The notes: generated by a model from the sequence alone, not told the origin. Positions 8,244 through 17,893 are shown, counted from the first letter of the stretch. The stretch: DNA of 64,000 bases from Promicromonospora sukumoe 327MFSha3.1 (GCF_000385135.1 NZ_ARQM01000016.1:178111-242110); one strand, 5' to 3'. A program made the numbers and translations.

Positions 8244-8249
8244 ACCGTA
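8244..8249 (-). promoter_or_regulatory. -10 box of the polycysteine leader/metYX transcript
   Basis: TACGGT on the minus strand, 6 nt before the leader ATG. No good -35 hexamer is visible. Confidence 0.6.
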
Positions 8250-8466
8250 GACGGCCGCGGGCGCGGGCGAAAGCCATGTCTTGAATCGTGAGATGCAGAA
8301 ATGAGACGGGCTGGGCGACTGTGGCCCCGTGTCGGCGTATGCGCCGTTTTGCCTTCCGGATGCGCACTTCGGAGGCTCGGGGCACATTTGATCCCGTAAC
8401 AACGGAGTGATTCACAGGATCTGCGCAAGGCGACACGCCGGAGTGGCGCGGATCGGAAGGGGGATC
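8250..8466. promoter_or_regulatory. Divergent control region, metYX leader / NlpC gene
   Basis: About 220 nt with locally lower GC (8280-8410). It must hold the promoter of the rightward NlpC/P60 gene. A single GTAACA (8396-8401), like half of an MtrA site, is visible; I could not find its partner repeat or the conserved core of a c-di-AMP (ydaO) riboswitch. Confidence 0.35.
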
Positions 8467-9900
8467 ATGCGACGGATCCGAGCTCTGGACGAGCCCACCG
8501 GGTCGGAACGGCACCGGCACGCCGGCGTGCTGGCGTTCCGTGCCCTCGGTTCGGCGGTCCTCGCCTTCAGCCTGGTGTTCCCCTGGGGCCCCAGCGCCGA
8601 GGCGGACCCGCCCGCGGTCCCGCCGTCCGCGCCGTCCGAACAGGACGTGCAGGACGCCCGCGACGCCGTGGCCGCGGGGACGCTCGACGTGCACCAGGCG
8701 GAGGCGGCCCTCGTGGACCTCCGTGCGGAGCTGGAGGCCGCGCAGGTCCGCGTCCAGGTGGCGGGCGCCGACTACGCCGAGGCGCAGCAGGCGGTCGAGC
8801 AGGCGAAGGCGGAGGTGGCGAAGGCCCGGAAGGCCGCGGCGAAGGCGCACCGGGGCGAGGTGACGGCGCGGGGGAGCCTGGCCGAGGTCTACCGGGCGTC
8901 GTCGCGCGACGACGGCCTGGGGCCGCTCGGCGTGGCCCTGCGCGCCGACTCGGTGCCCGACCTGGTGGGCCGCAGCGCGGCCGAGCGCGCGGTGCAGCGC
9001 AAGGTGGGCGGCGCCCTGGCCGGTTACCAGGACGCGCGCGCCGCCTCGGAGTCCGCCGACGCCCGCTGGTCGGCGGCCAAGGAGGAGCTCGACGCGGCGG
9101 CCGAGCGGGCCGAGACCGCGTACGACGCCGCCCAGACCGCCGCCGCGGACCTCGAGGCGCGCACCCGCTCGGCCGAGGCCGAGCGGCAGGCGCTCGTGGA
9201 GCGGCTCGCGGAGCTGCGCCGGACCAGCGTGCGGATCGAGCGGGAGCGGGAGGCCGCGGAGGCGGCCGCCGCGGAGGCGGCGCGGGAGGCGGCCGCACGG
9301 GCGGAGCTCGAACGGCAGCAGGCGGCACGGGAGGCTGCGCGGGCCGAGGCGCGGGAGGCGGAGGCCGCGCCCGCGGAGCGTGGTTCGGGCGGCACCAGCG
9401 GCTCAGGTGGATCCGGCGGCTCGGGCGGTTCTGGCGGTTCCGGTCGGGGTGGCACGACGTCGTCCAGCCCGCCCAGGTCGGCTGTCCCGCCCAAGGCCGT
9501 CCAGCCGACGTCGGGGGTCACCGTCGGGTCGGCGGGCCGCGGCGTCGGCGCCGTGACCTGGGCCCGGACCAAGATCGGCGCGCCCTACCTGCTCGGCGCC
9601 GCAGGGCCGTCGTCGTACGACTGCTCGGGGCTGACGATGAAGTCGTGGGCGAGCCAGGGCGTCGACATCACGCGGACGTCGCGGTCGCAGTACCTGGCCG
9701 TCGGCAAGGTGGGCTACGGCGCTCTGCGGCCCGGCGACCTCATCTTCTACGGCTCGGACCCGAGCGACCCGTCGTCGATCTACCACGTGGCCATGTACAC
9801 GGGCGGCGGCATGATGATCGAGGCGACCCTGCCGGGGCACCCGCTCTCGGAGAACCCGCTGCGGCTCTCGAACGCGATGCCCTACGCCGGGCGGCCGTAG
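8467..9900 (+). CDS. Secreted NlpC/P60 peptidoglycan endopeptidase with coiled coil
   Basis: 477 residues. A basic stretch then a hydrophobic segment (about residues 20-37) form a signal peptide. Residues ~55-310 are a long Ala/Glu/Arg-rich coiled coil, as in RipA/RipC-type hydrolases. A Gly-Ser linker of about 25 residues follows, then the NlpC/P60 domain (about 360-477). The catalytic Cys386 is in YDCSGL and His440 in YHVAMY. It would cleave the D-Glu-meso-DAP (or equivalent) stem-peptide bond during cell separation; the coiled coil probably mediates autoinhibition or FtsX-type recruitment. The ATG at 8467 has an AAGGGGG site; an in-frame ATG at 8407 is less likely because it would precede the signal peptide by 20 basic residues. 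Confidence 0.9.
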   Translation: MRRIRALDEPTGSERHRHAGVLAFRALGSAVLAFSLVFPWGPSAEADPPAVPPSAPSEQDVQDARDAVAAGTLDVHQAEAALVDLRAELEAAQVRVQVAGADYAEAQQAVEQAKAEVAKARKAAAKAHRGEVTARGSLAEVYRASSRDDGLGPLGVALRADSVPDLVGRSAAERAVQRKVGGALAGYQDARAASESADARWSAAKEELDAAAERAETAYDAAQTAAADLEARTRSAEAERQALVERLAELRRTSVRIEREREAAEAAAAEAAREAAARAELERQQAAREAARAEAREAEAAPAERGSGGTSGSGGSGGSGGSGGSGRGGTTSSSPPRSAVPPKAVQPTSGVTVGSAGRGVGAVTWARTKIGAPYLLGAAGPSSYDCSGLTMKSWASQGVDITRTSRSQYLAVGKVGYGALRPGDLIFYGSDPSDPSSIYHVAMYTGGGMMIEATLPGHPLSENPLRLSNAMPYAGRP

Positions 9901-9908
9901 CCCCTGAA

Positions 9909-9954
9909 CGTGTCAGACGCACAGATCACCGGGGTGACCTGTGCGTCTGACACG
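9909..9954. terminator. Bidirectional terminator between NlpC gene and ppa
   Basis: A 16-bp perfect stem (CGTGTCAGACGCACAG and its complement) that continues inward by a further ATCACC/GGTGAC pairing around a GG turn. It lies in the 71-nt gap between two converging genes. Confidence 0.85.
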
Positions 9955-9971
9955 TGTGGCGCGGGGGCTCG

Positions 9972-10472
9972 TCAGTGCTTGTCGTAGTAGCCCGTGTCCT
10001 TGGCCCGCTGGATCGAGCGGACGATCTCGGCCTCGGCCTCGGCGCGGCCCACCCAGTGAGCGCCCTCGACGGACTTGCCGGGCTCCAGGTCCTTGTAGAC
10101 CTCGAAGAAGTGCTGGATCTCCAGGCGGTGGAAGTCCGAGACGTCGTCGATGTCCTGGCGCCACGCCGCGCGCTGGTCACCGGTCGGCACGCACAGCACT
10201 TTGTCGTCGCCGCCGGCCTCGTCACGCATGCGGAACATGCCCAGGGCGCGGCACCGGATCAGGCAGCCGGGGAACGTGGGCTCCTCCAGCAGGACGAGGG
10301 CGTCCAGCGGGTCGCCGTCCTCGCCGAGGGTGTCCTCGATGAAGCCGTAGTCGTCCGGGTAGCGCGTCGAGGTGAAGAGCATGCGGTCGAGGCGGATGCG
10401 TCCGGTCTCGTGATCCACCTCGTACTTGTTCCGCTGACCCTTGGGGATCTCGATCGTGACGTCGAACTCCAC
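9972..10472 (-). CDS. ppa: Inorganic pyrophosphatase
   Basis: 166 residues, the normal length of a soluble family I pyrophosphatase. It hydrolyses PPi to drive biosynthesis in the cytosol. The signature [11 protein letters not shown] carries the Mg-binding Asp triad. Upstream lie the [14 protein letters not shown] and [11 protein letters not shown] motifs that bind phosphate and metal. The GTG start at 10472 begins [12 protein letters not shown], which is where homologues begin, with GGAG 9 nt upstream. It is a single gene, convergent with the NlpC gene and divergent from the PBP4 gene. Nothing unusual is seen. Confidence 0.97.
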   Translation of the reverse strand: MEFDVTIEIPKGQRNKYEVDHETGRIRLDRMLFTSTRYPDDYGFIEDTLGEDGDPLDALVLLEEPTFPGCLIRCRALGMFRMRDEAGGDDKVLCVPTGDQRAAWRQDIDDVSDFHRLEIQHFFEVYKDLEPGKSVEGAHWVGRAEAEAEIVRSIQRAKDTGYYDKH

Positions 10473-10750
10473 GCCGATGTGCTCCAGTTCTCGATGATGG
10501 TCGCCGAAGTGTCTTACCGCGGCGGCGGTCTTGCGCCTGTCCAGTGTGCCATGTGTCTTGTGTCCCGACCGTTACCTGTGGTCAGAACCACTGCCGGTGT
10601 TCGGCATAATTCGCAACGTGCGCGACGCGCGCGGGAATCTGCGGCACGAGTGGGTGAAATTTCCCGTGAACGGCCGTCGTCGTACGCGCCACGTCGTTTG
10701 CCGCGACTAGAGTTGGCTATGGCTTTCACGTGACGATCGAGAGGATGCCC
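10473..10750. promoter_or_regulatory. Divergent promoter region ppa / PBP4
   Basis: 278 nt without a gene. A CATAAT hexamer at 10605-10610 could be a rightward -10. I see no repeat, riboswitch or RNA gene in it. Confidence 0.35.
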
Positions 10751-12181
10751 ATGGAGTGGGGGTTGCGCTCCGGCGCTGCCGTCGCCGCGGTCGTCGCACT
10801 GTTCGGTGGGTACCTGGTGGCGGACGCGTACGACGTCGTCCCCGGCATGCTCACCACCGCCGCACCCTGGCCTGAGCCGAGCCCGTTCCCGTCCGCGCCG
10901 GGCGCCGTCGACGGGCCCGAGCCCGCCGCGCTCCTGAGCGACCTGCCGAGCGACGCCCCCGTGCCGGACAGTGTGGAGATGCAGCGCCTGGTGAGCGACC
11001 TGGCCAAGGACAAGCGGCTCGGCTCGCGCGTCGGCGTGGTCGTGGCGGACGGCACGTCGGGTCAGGTGCTCGGCTCGTCCAGCCCGGACAAGCTGATGAC
11101 CCCCGCCTCCACGCAGAAGCTCTTCACCGGCGTCGCGGCGCTGTCGTCGTCCATGGCGAACAGCACCCTGCAGACCAAGGCCGTGCTCGTCGACGACAAC
11201 ACCGTGGTGCTCGTGGGCGGCGGCGACATGATGCTGGCCGAGGGCAAGGGCGACCCAAACGCGGTTAACGGTCGCGCCGGGCTCGCCGATCTCGCCCAGC
11301 AGGTCGCCGCCAAGATCAAGGTCACCGGGGCCACCGAGGTGCGGGTCGCGCTCGACGACACGCTCTTCACGGGCGACGAGATCGCCCCCACCGTCGCCAG
11401 CCCGGACATCGCCGCGGGCTACATCGCGCCCGTGTCGTCCCTCGGCATCAACGTCGGCCTGCTCGGCGACGACTACACCGACAACGGGCCCCGTGCCTCG
11501 GACCCGGGCAAGTACGCCGCCGAGGCGTTCTCCGCGGCCCTGGAGGAGCAGGGGCTGACGACGGCCGGCGCCGTGGTCGACGAGACCGCGCCGGACGACG
11601 CGCGCGTGCTCGGCGAGGTGAGCTCCGCACCGCTGGCGGAGGTCGTCGGCTTCGCGATGCAGTACTCCGACAACACCATCACCGAGGTGCTCGGGCGCCT
11701 GGTCGCGGTGGACGCCGGCCTGCCCGGCTCGAACGACGGCGCCACCCAGGCCGTGATCGCCCAGGCCAAGCGGCTCGGCATCGACATGACCGGTGCCCGC
11801 CTGCGGGACTGCTCCGGGCTCGGCGACGGCTCGTACCTCAGCGGGCAGCAGCTCGTGGACCTGCTCGGCGTCATGGTGGACCCGACGAAGCCCGAGCTGC
11901 GCAGCGAGGCCGTCGGCATGCCCATCGCGGGGCTGACCGGAACGCTCGACGTGACCCACGGGCGGTTCACCGGGGCCAACCCCGCACGCGGCCTCGCCCG
12001 GGCCAAGACCGGCAGCCTGCCCAAGGTGCGCGCGCTCGCCGGGACCGTGGTCACGGCCGACGACCGGCTGCTCGTCTTCTCCGTGCTCGCCGACTCCATC
12101 CCGGCCAAGCAGACGGCGGGCGCCACGTCCATCTACGACGGGTTCGTGGGCGACCTCGCGTCGTACTCCACCCAGGGCTGA
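10751..12181 (+). CDS. dacB: D-alanyl-D-alanine carboxypeptidase/endopeptidase, PBP4 (DacB) family
   Basis: 476 residues of the S13/PBP4 family, which trims peptidoglycan stem peptides outside the membrane. An N-terminal membrane anchor or signal (about 8-27) is followed by a Pro-rich stretch. All three penicillin-binding motifs are present: S120-T-Q-K123, S306-D-N308 and K419-T-G421. The ATG at 10751 is preferred over 10745 and the GTG at 10730 because GAGAGG sits 6 nt before it. Actinobacterial genomes typically carry this gene next to the DUF2342/tilS/hpt/ftsH group, as here. Whether it acts mainly as carboxypeptidase or endopeptidase is not decidable from sequence. Confidence 0.93.
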   Translation: MEWGLRSGAAVAAVVALFGGYLVADAYDVVPGMLTTAAPWPEPSPFPSAPGAVDGPEPAALLSDLPSDAPVPDSVEMQRLVSDLAKDKRLGSRVGVVVADGTSGQVLGSSSPDKLMTPASTQKLFTGVAALSSSMANSTLQTKAVLVDDNTVVLVGGGDMMLAEGKGDPNAVNGRAGLADLAQQVAAKIKVTGATEVRVALDDTLFTGDEIAPTVASPDIAAGYIAPVSSLGINVGLLGDDYTDNGPRASDPGKYAAEAFSAALEEQGLTTAGAVVDETAPDDARVLGEVSSAPLAEVVGFAMQYSDNTITEVLGRLVAVDAGLPGSNDGATQAVIAQAKRLGIDMTGARLRDCSGLGDGSYLSGQQLVDLLGVMVDPTKPELRSEAVGMPIAGLTGTLDVTHGRFTGANPARGLARAKTGSLPKVRALAGTVVTADDRLLVFSVLADSIPAKQTAGATSIYDGFVGDLASYSTQG

Positions 12182-12202
12182 CACGGCACCACCCCGGGCC
12201 GT

Positions 12203-12208
12203 TACCGT
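12203..12208 (+). promoter_or_regulatory. Candidate -10 box, leaderless DUF2342 gene
   Basis: TACCGT, 6 nt before the GTG at 12215. Confidence 0.5.
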
Positions 12209-12214
12209 GGTGCG

Positions 12215-13303
12215 GTGACCCAGGCCTCCGCAACCCCACAGATCGTCGACTGGTCGGCAGCGGCACAGATCGCGGCGCGCCTCGCCGCGCCCGGGCCGGT
12301 GGCCGGACGGGACGAGCTCGCAGCCCTGGTGAGCGGCCTGCGGACGGCGGCCGGCGACGCCGTCGGGCACGTGCTGGAGACCACGCGGATGACGCCGGCC
12401 GGCACCCACGGGGCCGACGGCGGCGGGCTGAGCCCGGTCGCGGTCGTGGACCGCGCGAGCTGGGCCCGCGCGAACACCCGGTCGATGGCCGTCATGACCG
12501 ACGGGATCGGCACGGCCGTCGCCGAGATCTCCCGGAGCGCCACCTCCGCCGGCGCCCAGATGGCCGGCGCCGCCGAGATCGGGGCCGTGCTCGCCCTGCT
12601 CAGCGGCCGCGTGCTGGGGCAGTTCGACCCGTACTCCGGGGCCGGCCGGCTGCTGCTGGTGGCCCCCAACGTGCTGCAGGCCGAGCGCGCGCTCCAGGTC
12701 CCGGAGCAGGACTTCCGGCTCTGGGTCTGCCTGCACGAGCAGACGCACGCCCTCCAGTTCGCCGCCGCGCCCTGGCTCGCCGGCCACCTCAGCGGACGCA
12801 CACGGAGCCTGATCTCCGGCATGGCCCGCACCTCCGCCGAGCTCGCCAAGGCCCGGTTCGACCGCAAGCTCGCCGTCATCGGGCGCAGCGTGCTCGACGC
12901 CCTGCGGGGCGAGGGCGGCACCCTCATGGACGGCATGCTCACCCACGAGCAGAAGGCCGAGCTCGCCGACATCACCGCCGTCATGGCCCTCCTGGAGGGG
13001 CACGCGGACGTGATGATGGACGCCGTCGGGCCGCGCGTGGTGCCGTCCGTGCGGCGCATCCGCGCCAAGTTCGAGCGACGGCGCGACGGCGAGGGCCGCA
13101 ACACCTTCGACGTCGTGGTGCAGAAGCTGCTGGGCATGGAGGCCAAGCTCGCGCAGTACCGCGACGGCGCAGCGTTCGTGCGCACCGTGGAGCGCACCGT
13201 CGGCCGCGACGGGCTCAACGCCGTCTGGGCCGGACCCGAGAACCTGCCGAACGCCCGGGAGATCGCCGACGCCCGCGCCTGGGTGCGCCGGGTGCACGGA
13301 TGA
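12215..13303 (+). CDS. Zincin-fold DUF2342 protein (F420-biosynthesis-associated family)
   Basis: 362 residues. Members are named either zinc-dependent metalloprotease or coenzyme F420 biosynthesis-associated protein, but no activity is proven. The zincin motif is H174-E-Q-T-H178 in WVCLHEQTHALQF. A downstream TAVMALLEGHADVMMD helix supplies the probable third ligand (E or H). It has no signal peptide, so it should be cytosolic. The GTG at 12215 has TACCGT 6 nt upstream, suggesting a leaderless start after dacB. It is followed by tilS, the conserved arrangement in actinobacteria, which hints at a link to tRNA or nucleotide metabolism that is not understood. Confidence 0.85.
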   Translation: MTQASATPQIVDWSAAAQIAARLAAPGPVAGRDELAALVSGLRTAAGDAVGHVLETTRMTPAGTHGADGGGLSPVAVVDRASWARANTRSMAVMTDGIGTAVAEISRSATSAGAQMAGAAEIGAVLALLSGRVLGQFDPYSGAGRLLLVAPNVLQAERALQVPEQDFRLWVCLHEQTHALQFAAAPWLAGHLSGRTRSLISGMARTSAELAKARFDRKLAVIGRSVLDALRGEGGTLMDGMLTHEQKAELADITAVMALLEGHADVMMDAVGPRVVPSVRRIRAKFERRRDGEGRNTFDVVVQKLLGMEAKLAQYRDGAAFVRTVERTVGRDGLNAVWAGPENLPNAREIADARAWVRRVHG

Positions 13304-13333
13304 GGGTGCACGGATGAGCGGGAGCGTCTGACC

Positions 13334-14476
13334 GTGGCCCGCGTCGACCCCGCCGTCGCCGCGGCGCGCAACGCGGTGCGGGCGGCGCTCGCGGGCCTCG
13401 GCCCCGGCGACCTGGTGCTCGTCGCCTGCTCCGGCGGGGCCGACAGCCTCGCGCTGGCCGCGGCGACGGCGTTCGAGGCCCGCCGTGTGGGGCGCTCCGT
13501 GCGCTCGCGCGGGTACGCCGTCCGCGCCGGCGCCGTGCTCGTGGACCACGGCCTCCAGGCCGGGTCGGCCGACGTCGCCGCCCGCGCCGCCGAGCAGTGC
13601 CGGGCGCTCGGCCTCGACCCGGTGCTGGTCCGGTCCGCCGACTGGTCGGGCACGGCGCTCGACACCGAGGGGCCCGAGGGCGCCGCCCGGACCGCGCGGT
13701 ACCGGGCCCTGGAGCAGGCCGCCGCGCGGACGGGAGCCGCGCGGGTGCTGCTCGGACACACCCTGGACGACCAGGCGGAACAGGTGCTGCTCGGCCTCGC
13801 GCGCGGGGCCGGCGCCCGGTCGCTCGCCGGGATGCCCCGGGAGCGGGGGATCTTCCGCCGACCCTTCCTCGGCCTGCGTCGCGCGCAGACCGAGGCCGTG
13901 TGCGCGGCGTCGGGCCTCGCCTGGTGGACCGACCCCACCAACCTCCTGCCCGACGCCGGGTCCGGCGGCGAGGTCGAGACCGGGGCCGGGACAGGCGGGT
14001 TCACGCCCCTGCGCTCCCTGGTGCGGGGCCGGGCCATGCCCGTGCTCGAGGACACCCTCGGACCCGGCGTGGCCGAGGCGCTCGCCCGCACCGCGGACCA
14101 GCTCCGGGACGACGCCGACCTGCTGGACTCCCTCGCCGCGGACCTGCTGGCGCGGGCCCGGGTCGAGAGCACGGAGGCCGAGGTGGGCGAGCAGGCGCTC
14201 GACGCCGAGGTGCTCGCCCGGGCCCACCCCGCCCTGCGCCGCCGGGCCCTGCGCCTCGCGGCGCTCGCGGCCGGCTCCCGGCCCACGGACACCACGACCC
14301 GGCACGTGGACGCGCTGGACGCGCTCGTCGTGTCCTGGACCGGTCAGGGTCCCGCCCAGCTCCCGGGCGGGACACGGGCACGGCGCGCGTGTGGCAGGCT
14401 TTTCCTGCGCGCCGCGCCGACCGGGAACTCGGACGGCTGGACCGGCGTCAGACCCCCCACCACAACTCAGGAGTGA
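13334..14476 (+). CDS. tilS: tRNA(Ile)-lysidine synthase
   Basis: 380 residues. It ligates lysine to C34 of the minor tRNA-Ile (CAU), which allows AUA decoding. The PP-loop S33-G-G-A-D-S38 in [13 protein letters not shown] binds [30 protein letters not shown] and the RPFL / WTDPTN elements are the diagnostic TilS motifs. The C-terminal region (about 280-380) is shorter and more variable than in E. coli, which is usual for actinobacteria. The GTG at 13334 has GGGAG upstream. hpt starts 3 nt after its stop, so the two are co-transcribed. Confidence 0.95.
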   Translation: MARVDPAVAAARNAVRAALAGLGPGDLVLVACSGGADSLALAAATAFEARRVGRSVRSRGYAVRAGAVLVDHGLQAGSADVAARAAEQCRALGLDPVLVRSADWSGTALDTEGPEGAARTARYRALEQAAARTGAARVLLGHTLDDQAEQVLLGLARGAGARSLAGMPRERGIFRRPFLGLRRAQTEAVCAASGLAWWTDPTNLLPDAGSGGEVETGAGTGGFTPLRSLVRGRAMPVLEDTLGPGVAEALARTADQLRDDADLLDSLAADLLARARVESTEAEVGEQALDAEVLARAHPALRRRALRLAALAAGSRPTDTTTRHVDALDALVVSWTGQGPAQLPGGTRARRACGRLFLRAAPTGNSDGWTGVRPPTTTQE

Positions 14477-14479
14477 CTC

Positions 14480-15034
14480 GTGGACCAGTCCGACGTCGGA
14501 CCCGACCTCGCAGAGGTGCTGCTCACCGAGGAGCAGATCGGCAAGAAGCTCGACGAGATGGCCGCGCAGATCGACGCGGACTACGCGGGCAAGGACCTGC
14601 TGCTGGTCGGTGTGCTCAAGGGTGCGGTCATGGTGATGGCCGACCTGTCCCGCCGCCTGCACCACAAGGCGCAGATGGACTGGATGGCGGTCTCCTCCTA
14701 CGGCTCGGGCACCAAGTCCTCCGGGGTGGTGCGCATCCTCATGGACCTGCGCTCCGACCTCACCGGGCGCAACGTGCTGATCGTCGAGGACGTCATCGAC
14801 TCGGGCCTCACGCTGTCCTGGCTGGTCTCCAACCTGCGCTCGCGCGGCCCGGAGTCGGTCGAGATCGCCTCGATGCTCCGCAAGCCGGACGCCGCGCAGG
14901 CCGACGTCGACGTGAAGTACCTCGGGTACGACATCCCGAACGAGTTCGTCGTGGGCTACGGCCTGGACTACGCGGAGAACTATCGGAACCTGCCGTTCGT
15001 TGCCACCCTGGCACCGCACGTCTACGGGGGCTGA
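14480..15034 (+). CDS. hpt: Hypoxanthine-guanine phosphoribosyltransferase
   Basis: 184 residues, the normal family length. It salvages hypoxanthine and guanine using PRPP. The PRPP-binding motif VLIVEDVIDSGLTLSWL and the preceding GVLKGAVMVMADL and SSYGSGTKSSG loop segments are clear. The GTG at 14480 has CAGGAG upstream. It follows tilS by 3 nt and precedes ftsH by about 180 nt, the standard tilS-hpt-ftsH order. Confidence 0.97.
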   Translation: MDQSDVGPDLAEVLLTEEQIGKKLDEMAAQIDADYAGKDLLLVGVLKGAVMVMADLSRRLHHKAQMDWMAVSSYGSGTKSSGVVRILMDLRSDLTGRNVLIVEDVIDSGLTLSWLVSNLRSRGPESVEIASMLRKPDAAQADVDVKYLGYDIPNEFVVGYGLDYAENYRNLPFVATLAPHVYGG

Positions 15035-15092
15035 CCCTTCAGCCCACGAGGCGCCGCGAGATGCCCGTCCCCGGCGGTTCGTCGCGTCTGGG

Positions 15093-15133
15093 CGAGTGTG
15101 GTCCAGGAGTCACATGCTCTGGGCGAACACTCG
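15093..15133 (+). other. Nested stem-loop in the hpt-ftsH gap
   Basis: CGAGTGT pairs with ACACTCG, and inside it CCAG pairs with CTGG. The two arms also carry a direct repeat TCTGGGCGA (15087-15095 and 15118-15126). It may be the hpt terminator or part of an ftsH control region. A CATACT -10-like hexamer follows near 15172. Confidence 0.3.
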
Positions 15134-15216
15134 GGGCTCCTCTCAGGGAGACCATGTAGTTTCGACGGATACATACTGCGCGAGCGGAGGGAAACGGGGC
15201 CTAGTCCCCGTCGCCG

Positions 15217-17256
15217 ATGAACATCAAGAAGCTTCTGAGTGGGCCCGTCATCTGGATCCTGGTGGCCCTCGTCGTGGTGACGCTGGCCATCTCGGCACTG
15301 AACCAGCCCAACGTCTCGCGAATCGAGACGTCACAGGGCATCGAGCTGCTGCAAGGCAGCACCGTGAAGCATGCCCTCATGGTCGACGGCGAGCAGCGGG
15401 TCGAGCTCGAGCTCACCAAGGCGTACAAGTCGACCGAGGGTGAGGGCGACGCCGCCGAGGAGGTCGACCACGGCAAGACGGTCGAGTTCTTCTACACGCA
15501 GCCGCAGGGCGACCGCGTCGAGGACGCCATCGTGAAGTCCGACCCGTCCGGCGGGTTCGACTCGGAGGTGCCGCAGCCCAGCTTCTGGTCCTCCATGCTG
15601 TCGGTGCTGATCCCGTTCCTCCTGATCGGTGTCGTGTTCTGGTTCCTGCTGTCGCGGGCCCAGGGCGGCGGCAACCGGGTCATGGGCTTCGGCAAGTCCA
15701 AGGCCAAGCTGGTCAGCAAGGACACCCCGCAGGTGACCTTCGCCGACGTCGCCGGCGCGGACGAGGCCGTCGAGGAGCTCCAGGAGATCAAGGAGTTCCT
15801 CGCCGAGCCCACCAAGTTCCAGGCCGTGGGCGCCAAGATCCCCAAGGGCGTGCTGCTGTACGGCCCGCCCGGAACCGGTAAGACGCTCATCGCGCGCGCC
15901 GTCGCCGGCGAGGCCGGGGTGCCGTTCTACTCGATCTCCGGCTCCGACTTCGTCGAGATGTTCGTCGGCGTGGGCGCCAGCCGTGTGCGCGACCTGTTCG
16001 AGCAGGCCAAGCAGAACTCGCCGGCGATCATCTTCGTGGACGAGATCGACGCCGTCGGCCGCCACCGCGGCGCCGGCATGGGCGGCGGGCACGACGAGCG
16101 CGAGCAGACGCTGAACCAGATGCTCGTCGAGATGGACGGCTTCGACGTCAAGACGAACGTCATCCTGATCGCCGCGACGAACCGCCCCGACATCCTGGAC
16201 CCCGCGCTGCTGCGCCCGGGCCGCTTCGACCGTCAGGTCGCCGTGGAGGCCCCGGACCTCAAGGGCCGCGAGGCGATCCTCAACGTGCACGCGCAGGGCA
16301 AGCCGATGGTCCCCGAGGTCGACCTCGCGGCCGTGGCCCGCCGGACGCCCGGCTTCACGGGTGCCGACCTGGCGAACGTGCTCAACGAGGCCGCGCTGCT
16401 CACCGCCCGCAGCGGTGCCCAGCTCATCGACGACCGCGCGCTGGACGAGGCCATCGACCGCGTCGTGGCCGGCCCGCAGAAGCGCACGCGCGTCATGCAG
16501 TCCAAGGAGCAGAAGATCACCGCGTACCACGAGGGCGGGCACGCCCTGGTGGCCGCCGCGATGCGGTACACGGACCCCGTCACCAAGGTGACGATCCTGC
16601 CGCGCGGCCGGGCCCTGGGCTACACGATGGTCATGCCGCTCGAGGACAAGTACTCGACCACCCGCAACGAGCTGCTCGACCAGCTCGCGTACGCCATGGG
16701 CGGGCGCGTGGCCGAGGAGATCGTGTTCCACGACCCGACCACGGGCGCCTCGAACGACATCGAGAAGGCCTCGGCCATCGCCCGCAAGATGGTGACCGAG
16801 TACGGCATGAGCGAGCGCGTCGGTGCCATCAAGCTCGGCACCAGCTCGGGCGAGCCGTTCCTGGGCCGTGACTACGGGCACGAGCGCGACTACTCCGAGG
16901 CAGTGGCCGGCACCATCGACAACGAGGTGCGCAAGCTCGTCGAGGCCGCGCACGACGAGGCGTGGGAGGTGCTGACCCAGTACCGCGACGTGCTCGACGA
17001 CCTGGTGCTGCGCCTGCTCGAGAAGGAGACGCTGAACCAGAAGGAGCTCGCGGACGTCTTCGCGCCCGTCGAGAAGCGCCCGGCGCGCGACGTCTGGCTC
17101 TCCAGCGAGCAGCGCACCGTGCACACCCGCGGCCCGGTCCTGACGCCCAAGGAGGTGGCGGCCCAGAACGGCCACACCGACGTGGTGCCGCAGGACGAGG
17201 CCGTGGTGGACGCGGCGACGCCGTCGGACAACGCCCACCCAGACTCGTCGAACTGA
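15217..17256 (+). CDS. ftsH: ATP-dependent zinc metalloprotease FtsH
   Basis: 679 residues. A membrane-anchored AAA+ protease that degrades unfolded or regulatory membrane and cytosolic proteins. TM1 is about 11-28 and TM2 about 125-146, flanking an extracytoplasmic domain. Walker A is G216-PPGTGKT, Walker B IIFVDEID (about 271-278), and the SRH region follows. The zinc motif is H438-E-G-G-H442; the Gly-Gly form instead of HEAGH is usual in actinobacteria. The C-terminus is a variable acidic tail. A small hairpin (ACGGGG/CCCCGT, 15194-15211) lies between the GGAGG site and the ATG, and might modulate translation. folE follows after 13 nt. Confidence 0.97.
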   Translation: MNIKKLLSGPVIWILVALVVVTLAISALNQPNVSRIETSQGIELLQGSTVKHALMVDGEQRVELELTKAYKSTEGEGDAAEEVDHGKTVEFFYTQPQGDRVEDAIVKSDPSGGFDSEVPQPSFWSSMLSVLIPFLLIGVVFWFLLSRAQGGGNRVMGFGKSKAKLVSKDTPQVTFADVAGADEAVEELQEIKEFLAEPTKFQAVGAKIPKGVLLYGPPGTGKTLIARAVAGEAGVPFYSISGSDFVEMFVGVGASRVRDLFEQAKQNSPAIIFVDEIDAVGRHRGAGMGGGHDEREQTLNQMLVEMDGFDVKTNVILIAATNRPDILDPALLRPGRFDRQVAVEAPDLKGREAILNVHAQGKPMVPEVDLAAVARRTPGFTGADLANVLNEAALLTARSGAQLIDDRALDEAIDRVVAGPQKRTRVMQSKEQKITAYHEGGHALVAAAMRYTDPVTKVTILPRGRALGYTMVMPLEDKYSTTRNELLDQLAYAMGGRVAEEIVFHDPTTGASNDIEKASAIARKMVTEYGMSERVGAIKLGTSSGEPFLGRDYGHERDYSEAVAGTIDNEVRKLVEAAHDEAWEVLTQYRDVLDDLVLRLLEKETLNQKELADVFAPVEKRPARDVWLSSEQRTVHTRGPVLTPKEVAAQNGHTDVVPQDEAVVDAATPSDNAHPDSSN

Positions 17257-17269
17257 CCGGAGCACCACG

Positions 17270-17893
17270 ATGACCGACGGGTCGATCACACCCTTGTCGA
17301 CGCCCGTGCGTCGTGCGGCGGACGTCCCGCCGTACGACGCCGAACGGGCCGAGGCGGCGGTACGCGAGCTGCTCCTCGCCGTCGGCGAGGACCCTGAGCG
17401 CGAGGGCCTGCGGGACACGCCGGCCCGCGTCGCCCGGGCGTACCGCGAGATCTTCGCGGGCCTGCGGCAGGAGCCGGAGGACGTGCTGACCACCACCTTC
17501 GACCTCGGGCACGAGGAGATGGTGCTGGTCAAGGACATCGAGGTGTACTCCACCTGCGAGCACCACCTGGTGCCGTTCCACGGCGTGGCGCACGTGGGGT
17601 ACATCCCGAACGTGGACGGGCGCATCACCGGGCTGAGCAAGCTGGCCCGGCTCGTCGAGGTCTACGCGCGCCGGCCGCAGGTGCAGGAGCGCATGACCAC
17701 GCAGATCGCGGACTCCCTGGTGGAGATCCTCGAACCGCGCGGCGTGCTCGTCGTGGTCCAGTGCGAGCACCTGTGCATGTCGATGCGCGGCGTGCGCAAG
17801 CCCGGCTCCCGGACCATCACCTCCGCGGTGCGCGGCGTCATGCGGGACGGTGCGACGCGAGCCGAGGCGATGAGCCTCATCCTCGGGAAGTGA
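17270..17893 (+). CDS. folE: GTP cyclohydrolase I
   Basis: 207 residues. It converts GTP to dihydroneopterin triphosphate, the first step of folate synthesis. The [12 protein letters not shown] motif provides zinc Cys and His ligands; [18 protein letters not shown] supplies the second Cys and the substrate site. The ATG at 17270 has GGAG upstream, 13 nt after ftsH. It opens the folate operon folE-folP-folBK and overlaps folP by a GTGA junction at 17890-17893. Confidence 0.97.
   Translation: MTDGSITPLSTPVRRAADVPPYDAERAEAAVRELLLAVGEDPEREGLRDTPARVARAYREIFAGLRQEPEDVLTTTFDLGHEEMVLVKDIEVYSTCEHHLVPFHGVAHVGYIPNVDGRITGLSKLARLVEVYARRPQVQERMTTQIADSLVEILEPRGVLVVVQCEHLCMSMRGVRKPGSRTITSAVRGVMRDGATRAEAMSLILGK

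Noticed and set aside
8046..8249. SAM riboswitch upstream of metY
   Set aside because: No SAM-I or SAM-IV core could be found by eye, and the polycysteine ORF gives a better explanation for control.
8250..8466. c-di-AMP (ydaO) riboswitch upstream of the NlpC/P60 gene
   Set aside because: Such riboswitches precede similar genes in other actinobacteria, but the conserved GGGGAA..GGGUGAA..CCCGUCAGCUAACC elements are absent here.
10514..15019. A 1501-codon open frame on the minus strand opposite dacB, DUF2342, tilS and hpt
   Set aside because: It is a GC-rich antisense shadow; its translation is low-complexity Arg/Gly/His-rich and matches nothing, while the plus-strand genes have clear motifs and starts.
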